Assembly (NCBI RefSeq): GCF_011947265.1 | Contig: NZ_JAATHD010000019.1 | Coordinates: 62,001 to 126,000 of the forward strand | Reading direction: 5' to 3' | Length of the DNA: 64,000 nt | From: Paenibacillus sp. HB172176 | GTDB taxonomy: Bacteria; Bacillota; Bacilli; Paenibacillales; Paenibacillaceae | In this document: one piece after another, positions 41,436-51,549 of the stretch | Position numbering within the stretch: position 1 is the first letter of the stretch | Layout: every line of letters starts with the position of its first letter | The notes under the pieces: model-generated | Seen by the model: only the letters and a program-made list of their open reading frames with translations | Databases searched by the model: none | What the model was told of the DNA's origin: nothing | Position numbers and translations under genes: made by a program

Positions 41436-42998
41436 ATGGAGATGGCGAACGGGAAGAAGGGAATGGGTCTTGTTCTGGCAGGGCTGCTGCTGTCGATTCT
41501 GATGGCATCGATGGACAATACCATTGTCGCGACGGCGATGGGCACGATTGTGGGGGAGCTTGGCGGATTGGATAAATTCGTGTGGGTAACCTCGGCATAT
41601 ATGGTAGCGGAGATGGCGGGCATGCCGATATTCGGCAAGCTGTCGGATATGTTCGGGCGGAAGCGGTTCTTCGTATTCGGCATTATCGTCTTTCTCGGCG
41701 GATCGATTCTTTGCGGCACGGCGGACAGCATCGTGGAGTTGAGCATCTATCGGGCGATTCAAGGCATCGGCGGCGGCGCGCTCATTCCGATCGCGTTCAC
41801 CATCATGTTCGACACGGTACCTGTCGAGCAGCGCGGCAAGCTTGGCGGTTTGTTCGGCGCGGTGTTCGGACTCTCGAGTATTTTCGGACCGCTGCTTGGC
41901 GCCTATATTACCGATTATTTGAGCTGGCATTGGATCTTCTATGTGAACATACCGCTTGGACTTGTAGCGCTCGCGTTGATCTTGTTCAGCTACAAGGAAT
42001 CCAAGGTTCATGTGAAGCAAAGGATCGACTGGTTCGGCGCGGCCTCGCTCGTCGGCGCTATTGTCAGCTTGATGTTCGCGCTGGAGCTTGGCGGGAATGA
42101 GTATGCGTGGGATTCTGCGGAGATTATCGGGTTGCTGGCTGCCTTCGCAGTGCTTGCCGTCGCTTTTGTATTCATCGAAAGGAGGGCGGCGGAGCCGATT
42201 ATCTCTTTCCCGATGTTCAAGGTGCGGCTGTTCAGCGCGAGCAATGCGCTCGGCTTGTTCGGCGGCATGGCGTTCATCACCGCCTCCGTCTATATTCCGA
42301 TCTACATTCAAGGCGTGCTGGGAGGCACGGCGACGAATTCGGGGCTGGTGCTGCTGCCGATGATGCTTGGCTCCGTTGTGTCCGCGACGACGGGCGGCGC
42401 GCTTATGAACAAATTTTCGTATCGCTCGATTATGATTCCGTTCACGCTGCTGCTGGTGCTGGGCATGGCTCTGCTGAGCAGCCTGTCGCCGGATACAAGC
42501 CGATTCCTGGTGACGATCTACATGATCATCGTTGGTCTTGGCATCGGCGCTTCGTTCTCGGTGCTGTCGAATGCGGCGATTCACCATTTCGAGCCTTCGC
42601 AGCGGGGTTCGGTCAATTCAACGGTCGCCTTCGTGCGCTCGCTCGGCATGACGCTCGGCATTACCGTCTTCGGCATTGTGCAGCGCAATCTGTTCTCCGA
42701 AGATCTGAAGGAGATGTTCCTCGGCATGGGCAGCGGCGGCGCGGATATGGCGAGCAATCCCGTGTTCAGCGATCCAAGACGGCTGCTCGAGCCGGATGCG
42801 AGAGCACAGATTCCAAGCGATATTCTTGGCAAAATAACAAATTTCCTCTCTTCCTCCATCGCCTCCACGTTCATGTGGGCGCTTATTCCGACAGCCATCG
42901 CGCTAGTCGCGGCGCTGATCATGAGCAGAGAGCGGCTGAGCGATTCCGTCGAATATCGTCAGGCGGGCGGTGGACAGTCGGTCAGCGGAGGGCATTAA
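41436..42998 (+). CDS. MFS multidrug exporter, DHA2 (EmrB/QacA) type
   Basis: A 520-residue, 14-helix drug/proton antiporter with MDNTIVATAMGTIVGELGG in helix 1, GKLSDMFGRKRFFVFG (motif A), IQGIGGGALIPIAFTIMF and GPLLGAYITDYLSWHWIFYV (motif C). It is similar in layout to the exporter at 11911 but is clearly a different paralogue and lacks a linked regulator of its own. It lies 13 bases behind the second bactofilin gene, so it is probably in the yhbDEF transcript. Two Met codons at 41436 and 41442 could each be the start; a GAGAGG site serves both. Confidence 0.92.
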   Translation: MEMANGKKGMGLVLAGLLLSILMASMDNTIVATAMGTIVGELGGLDKFVWVTSAYMVAEMAGMPIFGKLSDMFGRKRFFVFGIIVFLGGSILCGTADSIVELSIYRAIQGIGGGALIPIAFTIMFDTVPVEQRGKLGGLFGAVFGLSSIFGPLLGAYITDYLSWHWIFYVNIPLGLVALALILFSYKESKVHVKQRIDWFGAASLVGAIVSLMFALELGGNEYAWDSAEIIGLLAAFAVLAVAFVFIERRAAEPIISFPMFKVRLFSASNALGLFGGMAFITASVYIPIYIQGVLGGTATNSGLVLLPMMLGSVVSATTGGALMNKFSYRSIMIPFTLLLVLGMALLSSLSPDTSRFLVTIYMIIVGLGIGASFSVLSNAAIHHFEPSQRGSVNSTVAFVRSLGMTLGITVFGIVQRNLFSEDLKEMFLGMGSGGADMASNPVFSDPRRLLEPDARAQIPSDILGKITNFLSSSIASTFMWALIPTAIALVAALIMSRERLSDSVEYRQAGGGQSVSGGH

Positions 42999-43038
42999 CA
43001 GGCAGTGAGGTCCATGAGCGGGCGCGCTCCGGATAGAA

Positions 43039-43090
43039 GAACAGGATACTCCTTTTTCGCATGAGCTGCGGAAGGCGTATCCTGTTTTTG
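43039..43090 (+). terminator. Terminator after the MFS gene
   Basis: AACAGGATAC pairs with GTATCCTGTT around a long loop containing a CCTTTTTCGC/GCGGAAGG inner stem, followed by Ts. It lies between convergent genes. Confidence 0.8.
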
Positions 43091-43093
43091 CTT

Positions 43094-45424
43094 TTATGGG
43101 GCGACAATCTTCATGTTGTCGAAGTAGAAGCTTCCCGTATGGCCGCTTCCGATTCCGAGCAGCAGGCCGGAAATGTCGGAGACCGAATTGCGGAAGTCGG
43201 CGTCCGTGATTCTCCTGACTCCATCCACGTACAGATCGAATTGATCGGTATTCGTATCCAGCACGGCTTGCAGGTCATACCAGACGCCGGCCGTGAACGC
43301 TTGGGCATTCGTAAGCGTGGAGCCGTCGTACGTTTTGATATAGCCGTTCTCGAAGATGAGGCTGACGGCCGCCGTGCCGCCCGAACTGGTAATATACGGC
43401 GCCATCTTCCAGCCGCTCGTCTGTTCGGCCCGAACCCGGGCTTCTACCGTGACAATGCCGCTGGCGGCGCTTATTGTACGGTTTGCCGTAGTGCTTCCCG
43501 TACTCGAGGCTTTGCTGACGGCCACGCTTTTGTCGCCCGCGCCCGGCACATCGGCAACGAGGGCGGATCCGGTGCCGCTCGCGACTGTCCACCCCGGAGG
43601 CGAAGCTCCCGTAGTCGCGGCGTCGAAGCCGTCGGACAATCGCACGATGACCGGCTCCGAGTAGGCGGCTTGAACGCCGGCGTTATCCTTGACGCTTTGG
43701 GTCTGCGCGGCATTGTTCACCCACTGATTGTTCTGCGCCCCGATTCCGGTCTGCTCGTACGTAAGCGATGCTCCCGAGGCGGTGTCGATATCGCTCAGCA
43801 CATTATCCTGCGCGGTGACGAATTCGCTGTAATTGTCCATGTAGAGTCCGGCAAGCGGATAGCTCATGGCGTAATCGCTTTTGGCCAAGCTGTGGATATA
43901 GTTCTGATAGAGATAGGTTCCCGGCTGGCGTCCAAGCGTATAGATCGCCCCTCCGTCGTCATGAAGCTGCATGACGTCATGCAAGTCATTATAGCGAATT
44001 TGATTGCCGGATATGCCGGTATTGCAATTGCAGCCCGCCTGGTTGCCAAGTTGAATGCCCATATACGGCATATTGTAGATGTCGTTATGCTCGATCAGAA
44101 CGTCGCGAACGAAATGGGCGAGGATGCCGATACCGTTCGTATAGAGCTGCCCGACGCGGGAGATGTCGTTGTTGCCGATCAGCACATTCTCGGAGAGATT
44201 GGCAGTCGAGGCATTTTTCGGCGATCGAAGCTCAATGCCGTTGGCTGCAATGTTTTGCAGCGTATTGCCGACAATTTGGCTTGATTTGAGTCCGTAGCCG
44301 AGCTTGATGCCGGTGCCGCCAAGCTGCTCGAACGTATTGCCGATCAGGCGGATGCGATTGCCGTTGGATGCCTGAACGGCGCCGGGAACGGTTAAGCCGT
44401 TGATCGGCGTAGCGCCCTGGGTGGCGACGAGTCCGCTTCCGCTCGGTCCGCTCCAGCCCGATTGCTTGAAGGTGACGCCGCTCCAGGAAATGTCGTGAAC
44501 GGGAGTCTCCGACGTTCCCGCCATGTTGACCAGCACGTCGAGGGTCGGAGCAATAACCGCTGCAGTCGAGAGATCTTCGCCGCTGCGAGGCTTATAGTAG
44601 AGCGTGTCCGCAGATGTGTCCAAATACCATTCTCCGGCGGCATCCAGAAGCTCGTAAGCGTTTTCAAAATGATAGGCATTGGAGCTGTAGAAGGAAGCCG
44701 ATTTGGTAAATGCGCTGCCGCTTTCGGCTGCCTGAAAGGAGACATAGGCGTAGCTGGCATCTGTCGTGAAGGAGGAGAGGCGCAAATTATTGTGATACCA
44801 ATGGGGCTGCAAGACCATCTCCACCTTGCTCAGATTGGACCAGGAGGCAATCTCCGATTTGTTGATTTTGTACGTTTTGGCAGTCGTGTCGGCACTGACG
44901 GTCGTGTAGTAGCCGCCCATGGTGTCGGCATCGGTCAGATTGGGCGTCCGGGCCCGAATGGCCGGAGTATCGTTCACGATAAGCTGTCGGAACTCGCTGC
45001 TTACGCCGCTTCGCTTATAGATCTGCTTCGAGGAATCATGCAGCGTCCAGGAGCCGGACAAGGATTGCCCGCCCGACAGAACGGGCGTTTCTCCAGGATA
45101 ATTGGACCATTGCACCGAGTAGCCGTTCGTGCCGGAATCCGAGCTGTCGAGCGTTAATGTGGAAGACATGCTGTACGTTCCGCCGCGCAGATAAATCTTG
45201 ATGTCGCCGGTCATGGCGGAGTTGACGGTTCGCACTTTGTTGCGAACGCCTGCGAGCGAGCATGGCGATGCGGCGGAGCAGGCGGAGCCGCTCCCGGTCG
45301 GGGAAGCGTAATAGGTGGCCTGCGTGCCGGCCTCCGCCCGCTGCATGCCGAAGGGGATGCAGGCGGCGATGACCGCGGTTGCGGCGATCAACAGGCATCG
45401 GCGAAGCTTTTCGTTTTTTCTCAT
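43094..45424 (-). CDS. Secreted right-handed beta-helix enzyme, GH141-like
   Basis: A 776-residue secreted protein: signal peptide to about residue 32 (ending QRAEA), then a right-handed beta-helix (about 36-590) starting with the common ATYYASPTGSGS and KIYLRGGTYSM blocks, and a C-terminal beta-sandwich (about 600-776, SFYFDNMKI). The cluster LHDDGGAIYTLGR (H488, D489, D490) is shared in part with the paralogue at 45861 and may hold the active site. Such proteins belong to the GH141-like or related beta-helix glycosidases and lyases; known GH141 members include a fucosidase and a xylanase. The substrate is not readable. The ATG has GGAGGAG upstream. It is divergent from the larger paralogue. 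Confidence 0.78.
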   Translation of the reverse strand: MRKNEKLRRCLLIAATAVIAACIPFGMQRAEAGTQATYYASPTGSGSACSAASPCSLAGVRNKVRTVNSAMTGDIKIYLRGGTYSMSSTLTLDSSDSGTNGYSVQWSNYPGETPVLSGGQSLSGSWTLHDSSKQIYKRSGVSSEFRQLIVNDTPAIRARTPNLTDADTMGGYYTTVSADTTAKTYKINKSEIASWSNLSKVEMVLQPHWYHNNLRLSSFTTDASYAYVSFQAAESGSAFTKSASFYSSNAYHFENAYELLDAAGEWYLDTSADTLYYKPRSGEDLSTAAVIAPTLDVLVNMAGTSETPVHDISWSGVTFKQSGWSGPSGSGLVATQGATPINGLTVPGAVQASNGNRIRLIGNTFEQLGGTGIKLGYGLKSSQIVGNTLQNIAANGIELRSPKNASTANLSENVLIGNNDISRVGQLYTNGIGILAHFVRDVLIEHNDIYNMPYMGIQLGNQAGCNCNTGISGNQIRYNDLHDVMQLHDDGGAIYTLGRQPGTYLYQNYIHSLAKSDYAMSYPLAGLYMDNYSEFVTAQDNVLSDIDTASGASLTYEQTGIGAQNNQWVNNAAQTQSVKDNAGVQAAYSEPVIVRLSDGFDAATTGASPPGWTVASGTGSALVADVPGAGDKSVAVSKASSTGSTTANRTISAASGIVTVEARVRAEQTSGWKMAPYITSSGGTAAVSLIFENGYIKTYDGSTLTNAQAFTAGVWYDLQAVLDTNTDQFDLYVDGVRRITDADFRNSVSDISGLLLGIGSGHTGSFYFDNMKIVAP

Positions 45425-45529
45425 TCGTCATTTCTCCTCCTTCTCATTGTGGAATTCCTTCTCTCATGTGGCCCAAGCGCCAAGCGATGTTCGCGCCCGG
45501 CCCTGCGTCCGCGCCTTCACCTCCTTTCC

Positions 45530-45560
45530 GTATAGCCATAGCCTATCGAATGAACGTCAA
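45530..45560 (-). promoter_or_regulatory. Possible promoter of the 776-aa beta-helix protein
   Basis: On the minus strand TTGACG (45555-45560) is followed after 17-19 nt by GGCTATAC. The -35 is good and the -10 weak. It lies about 105 bases before the start codon. Confidence 0.35.
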
Positions 45561-45860
45561 CAGGACAATGAACAATAATTCCCGATGCACAAATGGCAAA
45601 ATGCTCGTTGTTCCTTGCTTGAAGCGTACGTACAGATGGATTTGGTCCAAATTGTGGACGCGAAATTTATGTGGATTGATTCGGACTCCGCCCATTGTGT
45701 ACAGTACAACTGCGGAGTCACAAGCAGGGGAAGCGGGGCGCGCCTCAGGCATCTCGCCATCGGAATCAAGCGAAGCGATTGATACATTCAGAAGAAGGCT
45801 TGCGCCGCTCCTCAGACTGTCTGCCGCAAGGATCTCATTATTCGAAGGAGGGAATGATTC

Positions 45861-48800
45861 GTGTACAAAAGGGTAAGAGGACTATCGGCCATTCTGGCCG
45901 CGGCGCTGCTGCTGAACGTGTATGTCAGCGGGTTCGGACTGCTGGGAGGAACGACGACGACGGTCGCCGCTGCAGGGAATTCCGAAGCCGCGCAGATCGG
46001 CTTGCTGAGCAATAGCGGCTTCGAGACGGATTTGACGGGATGGTCCGCCTCGGGGGCGACAATCGTTCGCGACACATCCGAGAAGCACACCGGGGAGGCT
46101 TCGGCTCTGGTGGATCGCTCGACGGCGTATTCCGGCAATATCCGGCAGACGCATATCGCTTTCGAGCCTGGGAAGACGTATTACTTCTCCGCTTGGGTGA
46201 AGCGGATGGTCGGCACGGGGAAGGTCGGTCTCTTCGTGACGCAGAGCGGCGTGAAATGGAATAATGCCAATTATCCGATTATGGCGATCGGCAATGTGGA
46301 CACCGAATGGACGCATATCGAAGGCTTGCAGACGTTCCCTACTGCAGGAAGCGACCCTGCTTCCGGTTATGTGTATGACGATGCGACGGTGTTCGTTCAG
46401 CATCAACAAAATGACAGCGCTATCAAGGACGAGGACGGGCATTATACCGACTTCTACGTCGATGACTTTGCGGCCGAGCCTGCGTGGCCGTCTTCGCTCT
46501 CGGTAAACGGTCCGGCGACGGCGACGATTCCGGTCGCGGGACGCGCGTCGTACGCTTACTCGGCTGATGTGCGCAATCAGCTCGGCACAACGGCGGGGCT
46601 GGAGGATCCGGCTGTCGTATGGTCGCTTGAGGGCTCGGTTGCCGGCGTGAGCGTGGATTCGGCGACGGGCGTGCTTAAGGTGACCGACGCGGCTTCCGCA
46701 GGAACGGTGAATATCCATGCCGTCGCGGCGGACAATCCTGCCGCCGAGATCGATTACGCGGTGACGCTGGAAGCAGGCGTGCCCGCGAGCGAGCCGCTGG
46801 CGCCGACGGCTTCGAACGTCGAGCTGAGCGGCTTGGCGAAGCCGGGCCGAATGTTGACGGCCAGCTACGATTATATGGACGCCAACGGCGACGCTGAAGT
46901 CGGAAGCGAGTATGGCTGGTATGTCGGCGATGCGGCGAACGGCGCTATCGCGGCGATTCCCGGTTCGACCGGCACGAGCTATACGGTGGGCTCCGATCAG
47001 GAGGGCAAATATATTACCTTCGCGGTCGTTCCTCATGCGGGGGTCGAGCCTACGGTCGGCGAAGCGGTCTACAGCTCGTCCGTGCTCGTCACGGCGAATG
47101 CCGCCCCGGTTGCGGGCGATGTGGGAATCAGCGGCGTTCAAATCATCGGTCAGCAGCTGACCGGCTCGTATTCTTTTGCGGATGAGGAGGGCGATTCGGA
47201 GGTTGGAACAACATACCGCTGGCTGCAAAGCGATGCGGCGGAAGGACCATACACCGGAATCGAAGGCGCGACAGGAATGACGCTTCTGCTCGCTCCTGAG
47301 CTGGAAGGAAAGTTCGTGAAGTTCGAGGTAACGCCGGCTGACGCTTATTCGCAAGGAACGGCCTACGCAAGCGAGCCTACCGAGCCGATCGACGAGGCGG
47401 CCAGATCGGCTTATTACGTCGATCCGGTTAGCGGCGACGACATGGGGCCGGGGACGGAGGCCGAGCCTTTCCGGACGATTACGAAGGCCAGAGACAAGGT
47501 GCGCGCGATAAACGGGGTCATGACCTCGGATATTACGGTTTATTTGGGGGGAGGCGTCTATAAGCCCGAATATGAGGTGACGGAAGAGAAGCTCTACAAT
47601 CAGAGCGGTCAGAATTACGCGACAAGGCAGCTTAAGACGAGCCTGCTTACCTTCGACGAACGAGATTCGGGCCAAAATGGCTTCAACGTCATCTATACGG
47701 CGGTTCCGGGCGAGACGCCGGTCATCAGCGGCGGCCGCGAGATTGCGGGCTGGACGCTGTTCGATGCCGACAAAAATATTTACAAGGCTTCGACCGGCGG
47801 AGATCTGGATACAAGGCAGCTGTACGTGAACGGCGTTCGCGCCGTGCGTGCGAGAAGCGAGGAGGGGTTGACGAACGCCGTCAAGACGGCGAGCGGCTAT
47901 ACGACAAGCGACGCCTTCCTTGCGGACTGGGGCAATATCGGCGATATCGAGATGGTATACAGCGAGAAGTGGACGAATCCGCGCTGTCCCGTGAACAGCA
48001 TCAGCGCATCCGGCGGAACGGCAACCATTACGATGCAGCAGCCTTGCTGGTATTTTGCTTCGAATAAAGGCGGCACTTCCATTACGGTTCCGTGGTTCTA
48101 CGAGAATGCCTACGAGCTTCTGGATTCGCCGGGAGAGTGGTATCTCGATCGTTCGACGGACAGCATCTACTATATGCCAAGAGCAGGGGAGGACATGGCC
48201 GCCGCCGAGGTGGTCGCGCCAGAGCTTGAACAGCTGATGGAGATCAAAGGAGCGGAGCCCGGAACGCCTGTCAGCCATCTCGCGTTCTCCGGCATCACCT
48301 TCGCCTACAATACCTGGCTCAGGCCGGGGACGGACAGCGGCTTGTCCGATGCGCAGAACAGCCATATCCGCGAGAGCGGCAGCGGCACAGGCGACTGGCT
48401 CGGCCTGGCAGCGGTGACGTTGCAGAACGCGCATGATATCGAATTCAGCGGCGACACCTTTACCCATCTGGGGTCGATCGCGCTGAAGACGCTGGAGGGC
48501 AGTCAGGATAATCTCGTGAAGGGCAACCGCTTCACCGATCTGTCCGGCACCGCCATCGCTATCGGCGAACCGAGCGGCGATCAGAAGCTGACGACGGATC
48601 CTCAGAAGCTGAACCGCAATAATGATGTCATCGACAACTATGTGTACGATATCGGAATCGATTATCGCTCGTCGGCGGCCATATCCGCCGGTTATCCCGT
48701 CGATATGGATATCAGCCACAACGAGATCGGACACGCGCCTTACAGCGGCCTGCATGTCGGCTATGGCTGGGCGAGCGATCCCACTTCGAACACTCGCAAT

Positions 48801-51071
48801 CTCAAGATTCAGAATAACCTGATCTACGATACGATGGAGCAGCTTGTCGACGGCGGGCCGATCTATACGCTCGGCAGGACGGGGGCGACGGTCGAGGAGC
48901 CGAACATCGTGTCCGGCAACTATCTGCTGCGCAATCATAGCGGGAGCCAGGGCTCGCTCTATTTTGACGAAGGAAGCGATTACTGGCATGCCTATGACAA
49001 TGTGATGGAGGATGCGCCGAATTATGTGTTCATGTGGGCGCAGACCATTCACGATATTGTGATGGACAATACGTATACGACAACCGAGAAAATGGTGAAC
49101 AACGGCACGGATACGCCGATAACCAATACGCAAGTGTATGAGGACGCTAACTGGCCGGCAGAAGCGCTCGGCATTATTGCGAACGCGGGCCTCGAGCCTC
49201 CATACGAGCATCTGCGCCGGGATGAACCGGCTGAGAAGCTCTATCTGGACGATCTCTCGCTCTCTACCGGCGATTCTGCGCAGCTCGAAGCGAAAGCGAT
49301 TCTGACGCACAGCGGCTTCGCCATTGATCTTGATGAGGCGGAGATTGCCTGGACGAGCGAGAATCTGGAGGTTGCTACGATTGATAGCGAGGGAGTGGTA
49401 CATGCAGTCGGACCGGGACGGGCGACAATCACGGCAACGGTGAACGGGCAAAGCGTTATCGTAAGCGCGGCCGTATTCGTCGATGACAGCATCAGCGAAT
49501 TGACCGTGACGGCGGAGAAGCAGGAATTGATGGTCGGCGAATCGGCGGATCTGGAGGCTGAGGCTATCACGCAATACGGGCGCAAATTCCCGATCAGCGG
49601 ATTATCCTTCGCAAGCTCGGATTCACAGATCGTCTCCGTTAACGAGAGCGGCTCGGCAACGGCTGCCGCGCTTGGAACCGCGACGATTACGGCAACCGCC
49701 GAGGTCGAGGGCGAGCTGCTGTCAGGCAGCACAGTGATTACGGTCGTGGAGGCGCTGGCGCAGGATTTGATCAAAGACGAAGACTACTGGTATCTCCGAG
49801 GCTCGACGTTAACGTCAGGGGAGGGCAGCGTGACGATTGCCACGCCGAGCGGAGACGCGATCTTCCAAGGCAAGAGCTATGGCGACGAGTTGATTCGCTT
49901 CGAGATGCAGATTAACGGCACTTCGGGCTGGAGAGCGCTGACATTCCGCAATCGGGCGAATGATCAAAGCTATTCGAGCTCCTCGAATGAGCTGTATATG
50001 CTTCTGTTCACGCCGGGAGGCATCGAGCTTCACCGATTCAACAAGGGCCAGCGCACGATTCTGTACGGCGCGCTCGACGGCTATACGGCCGAGTTCGGAC
50101 CGGCCATTCCGAACGATGCGCTGACATTCGGAGAGGAGCATGAAGTTGAATTCGGCGCGTTGAACGTTGAGGGAGGCGTTCGGCTGGTGCTTCGCGTGGA
50201 CGGCGAGACTTTGATAGACGCCGTCGACAGCGGTGAAGGCTATCTCGCAACTCCGGGCTTCTTCGGTCTCTATTCCCGCAGCGGTTCGATCACGATCAGC
50301 GCGGCCAGATCCTCTTTGCAAGCTGCGCTCGAAGAGGCCGAAACGCTCCATGACGGCGCTGTAGAGGGAGGAGCGGAAGGACAATATCCTTCGGGCTCTA
50401 AGGCTGCATTCGCGGAGGCAATCGCGGCGGCGCAGGCCGTGTATGACGATTCGGCCGCATCCCAAGTCGATGTCGACGAGGCCGAAGCGGAGCTGGAGGC
50501 GGCTCAGGCCGACTTCGAAAGCAGCAAGGTTGTCGTTAACGCGGAGGGTCTGCAGCAGGCGATTGCCGATGCTTCCTCTTTGCTGGACGCAGCCGAAGAA
50601 GGGACTTCACCGGGACAATTCATGATCGGCTCCAAGGCGGTGATGAGCGAAGCCATCGCGGCGGCGGAAGCCGTCCTGAGCGGGCAGTCATTATCCCAGT
50701 CGGGGGTCGATGAGGCAGCGGCCGAATTGAACGCCTCCGCCGCCGTCTTCCTCTGCGCGGTCATCTCGGCAGGCGGTTCGGAGCTGGAGGCGAAGGCCGA
50801 GGCCGCGCTGAGCGTCTACTTGACGGCTGTGGATGACAGCGACTCGGTCGCTTACATCCGTACCGTGCATAACGACTTCAAGCCTTACATCGATGCCGTG
50901 AAGGATGTCGACGGTCTAACGTTTGCGCAGCGGCTTGCCGCAGTGCGGAATGTGATGCAGCTTTACGCCGCCGAGGCCATCTTCGTGAAGGACAGCTTCA
51001 TCCGGGAAGCGAAGCTGCTGAAGACAACAGTTGCAGATCTGTTGGAGCGCTTTTTGGGCGGCGGGCATTAG
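45861..51071 (+). CDS. Large secreted modular beta-helix protein, GH141-like, with FIVAR domains
   Basis: A 1736-residue secreted protein from a GTG with GGAGGG eight bases upstream. Order: signal peptide (to about 37), a CBM4/9- or CBM22-like carbohydrate-binding sandwich (about 48-210), an Ig-like domain (212-305), two similar domains (about 310-410 and 412-510, each with GDxEVGxxYxW), the right-handed beta-helix (about 515-1130, AYYVDPVSGDD then VYLGGGVYKP), two BIG2-like domains (1135-1295), a LamG-type sandwich (1300-1480), two FIVAR helical modules (about 1485-1640) and a C-terminal helical region (1640-1736). The motif QLVDGGPIYTLGR (V996, D997) corresponds to LHDDGGAIYTLGR of the paralogue, with Val in place of one Asp. 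There is no SLH or sortase anchor. Substrate unknown. Confidence 0.82.
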   Translation: MYKRVRGLSAILAAALLLNVYVSGFGLLGGTTTTVAAAGNSEAAQIGLLSNSGFETDLTGWSASGATIVRDTSEKHTGEASALVDRSTAYSGNIRQTHIAFEPGKTYYFSAWVKRMVGTGKVGLFVTQSGVKWNNANYPIMAIGNVDTEWTHIEGLQTFPTAGSDPASGYVYDDATVFVQHQQNDSAIKDEDGHYTDFYVDDFAAEPAWPSSLSVNGPATATIPVAGRASYAYSADVRNQLGTTAGLEDPAVVWSLEGSVAGVSVDSATGVLKVTDAASAGTVNIHAVAADNPAAEIDYAVTLEAGVPASEPLAPTASNVELSGLAKPGRMLTASYDYMDANGDAEVGSEYGWYVGDAANGAIAAIPGSTGTSYTVGSDQEGKYITFAVVPHAGVEPTVGEAVYSSSVLVTANAAPVAGDVGISGVQIIGQQLTGSYSFADEEGDSEVGTTYRWLQSDAAEGPYTGIEGATGMTLLLAPELEGKFVKFEVTPADAYSQGTAYASEPTEPIDEAARSAYYVDPVSGDDMGPGTEAEPFRTITKARDKVRAINGVMTSDITVYLGGGVYKPEYEVTEEKLYNQSGQNYATRQLKTSLLTFDERDSGQNGFNVIYTAVPGETPVISGGREIAGWTLFDADKNIYKASTGGDLDTRQLYVNGVRAVRARSEEGLTNAVKTASGYTTSDAFLADWGNIGDIEMVYSEKWTNPRCPVNSISASGGTATITMQQPCWYFASNKGGTSITVPWFYENAYELLDSPGEWYLDRSTDSIYYMPRAGEDMAAAEVVAPELEQLMEIKGAEPGTPVSHLAFSGITFAYNTWLRPGTDSGLSDAQNSHIRESGSGTGDWLGLAAVTLQNAHDIEFSGDTFTHLGSIALKTLEGSQDNLVKGNRFTDLSGTAIAIGEPSGDQKLTTDPQKLNRNNDVIDNYVYDIGIDYRSSAAISAGYPVDMDISHNEIGHAPYSGLHVGYGWASDPTSNTRNLKIQNNLIYDTMEQLVDGGPIYTLGRTGATVEEPNIVSGNYLLRNHSGSQGSLYFDEGSDYWHAYDNVMEDAPNYVFMWAQTIHDIVMDNTYTTTEKMVNNGTDTPITNTQVYEDANWPAEALGIIANAGLEPPYEHLRRDEPAEKLYLDDLSLSTGDSAQLEAKAILTHSGFAIDLDEAEIAWTSENLEVATIDSEGVVHAVGPGRATITATVNGQSVIVSAAVFVDDSISELTVTAEKQELMVGESADLEAEAITQYGRKFPISGLSFASSDSQIVSVNESGSATAAALGTATITATAEVEGELLSGSTVITVVEALAQDLIKDEDYWYLRGSTLTSGEGSVTIATPSGDAIFQGKSYGDELIRFEMQINGTSGWRALTFRNRANDQSYSSSSNELYMLLFTPGGIELHRFNKGQRTILYGALDGYTAEFGPAIPNDALTFGEEHEVEFGALNVEGGVRLVLRVDGETLIDAVDSGEGYLATPGFFGLYSRSGSITISAARSSLQAALEEAETLHDGAVEGGAEGQYPSGSKAAFAEAIAAAQAVYDDSAASQVDVDEAEAELEAAQADFESSKVVVNAEGLQQAIADASSLLDAAEEGTSPGQFMIGSKAVMSEAIAAAEAVLSGQSLSQSGVDEAAAELNASAAVFLCAVISAGGSELEAKAEAALSVYLTAVDDSDSVAYIRTVHNDFKPYIDAVKDVDGLTFAQRLAAVRNVMQLYAAEAIFVKDSFIREAKLLKTTVADLLERFLGGGH

Positions 51072-51114
51072 GGGATGGCATGGGCGTCCGGCATGATTAG
51101 ACGGGCGTTGATAC

Positions 51115-51150
51115 AGAAGGGGCCGCGCTCGCGCGGTCTCTTCGTTCTAA
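51115..51150 (+). terminator. Probable terminator after the 1736-aa gene
   Basis: GAAGGGGCCGCG pairs with CGCGGTCTCTTC (two G-U pairs) around a tiny loop; only a weak T-run follows. Confidence 0.5.
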
Positions 51151-51287
51151 ATTATTATTTATAAGATTTCGCGTCATAGGAAATGACAAATAAAATCTTA
51201 ATGTGCGTACGAGGCTGCTTTGAACTGCAAAGCTTTAGGTCGCCGACTCTGAAAGGCCGAAAGTATGGGGTTTGGGAGTAATTCCTG

Positions 51288-51549
51288 CAACTGTAACGGA
51301 CTTTTTCGACCCTTAGAAGCTCTATTTAGCCAGCGCAGATTTTTAACGGACCTTTTCGCCTCTTAGCGGGTTCATCCCGCTGTTTTTTCGCTCGTTTGGT
51401 TGGCTAAGAGGATAAAAAGTCCGTTAGAGCAAGCGAGTGTTGAAAAGCGGCGTCTAAGAGGACAAAAAGTTCGTTAGAGCAGGTCGCTGCTTTCAAAGGA
51501 CGCCATCAGGCGTTTTTCTTAAAATATAGGAAACTATATGATTTCGCCA
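51288..51549. repeat. Nested-hairpin repeat, family A copy 2, with box repeat
   Basis: Arms in order: TAACGGACTTTTTCGACCC, TAACGGACCTTTTCGCCTC, then GGATAAAAAGTCCGTTAGAG and GGACAAAAAGTTCGTTAGAG, followed at 51494-51549 by the GACGCCATCAGGCGT hairpin and the AAATATAGGAAACTATATGA tail. It matches the copy at 14231-14460 in order and spacing, with coordinated changes in paired arms. Confidence 0.82.

Noticed and set aside
45882-49574. Minus-strand open frame of 1230 codons inside the 1736-residue protein gene
   Set aside because: It lies wholly antisense to a gene with a signal peptide, recognisable domains and a good ribosome site. Its translation is Arg/Ala/Ile-rich without domains, typical of a shadow frame in GC-rich coding DNA.
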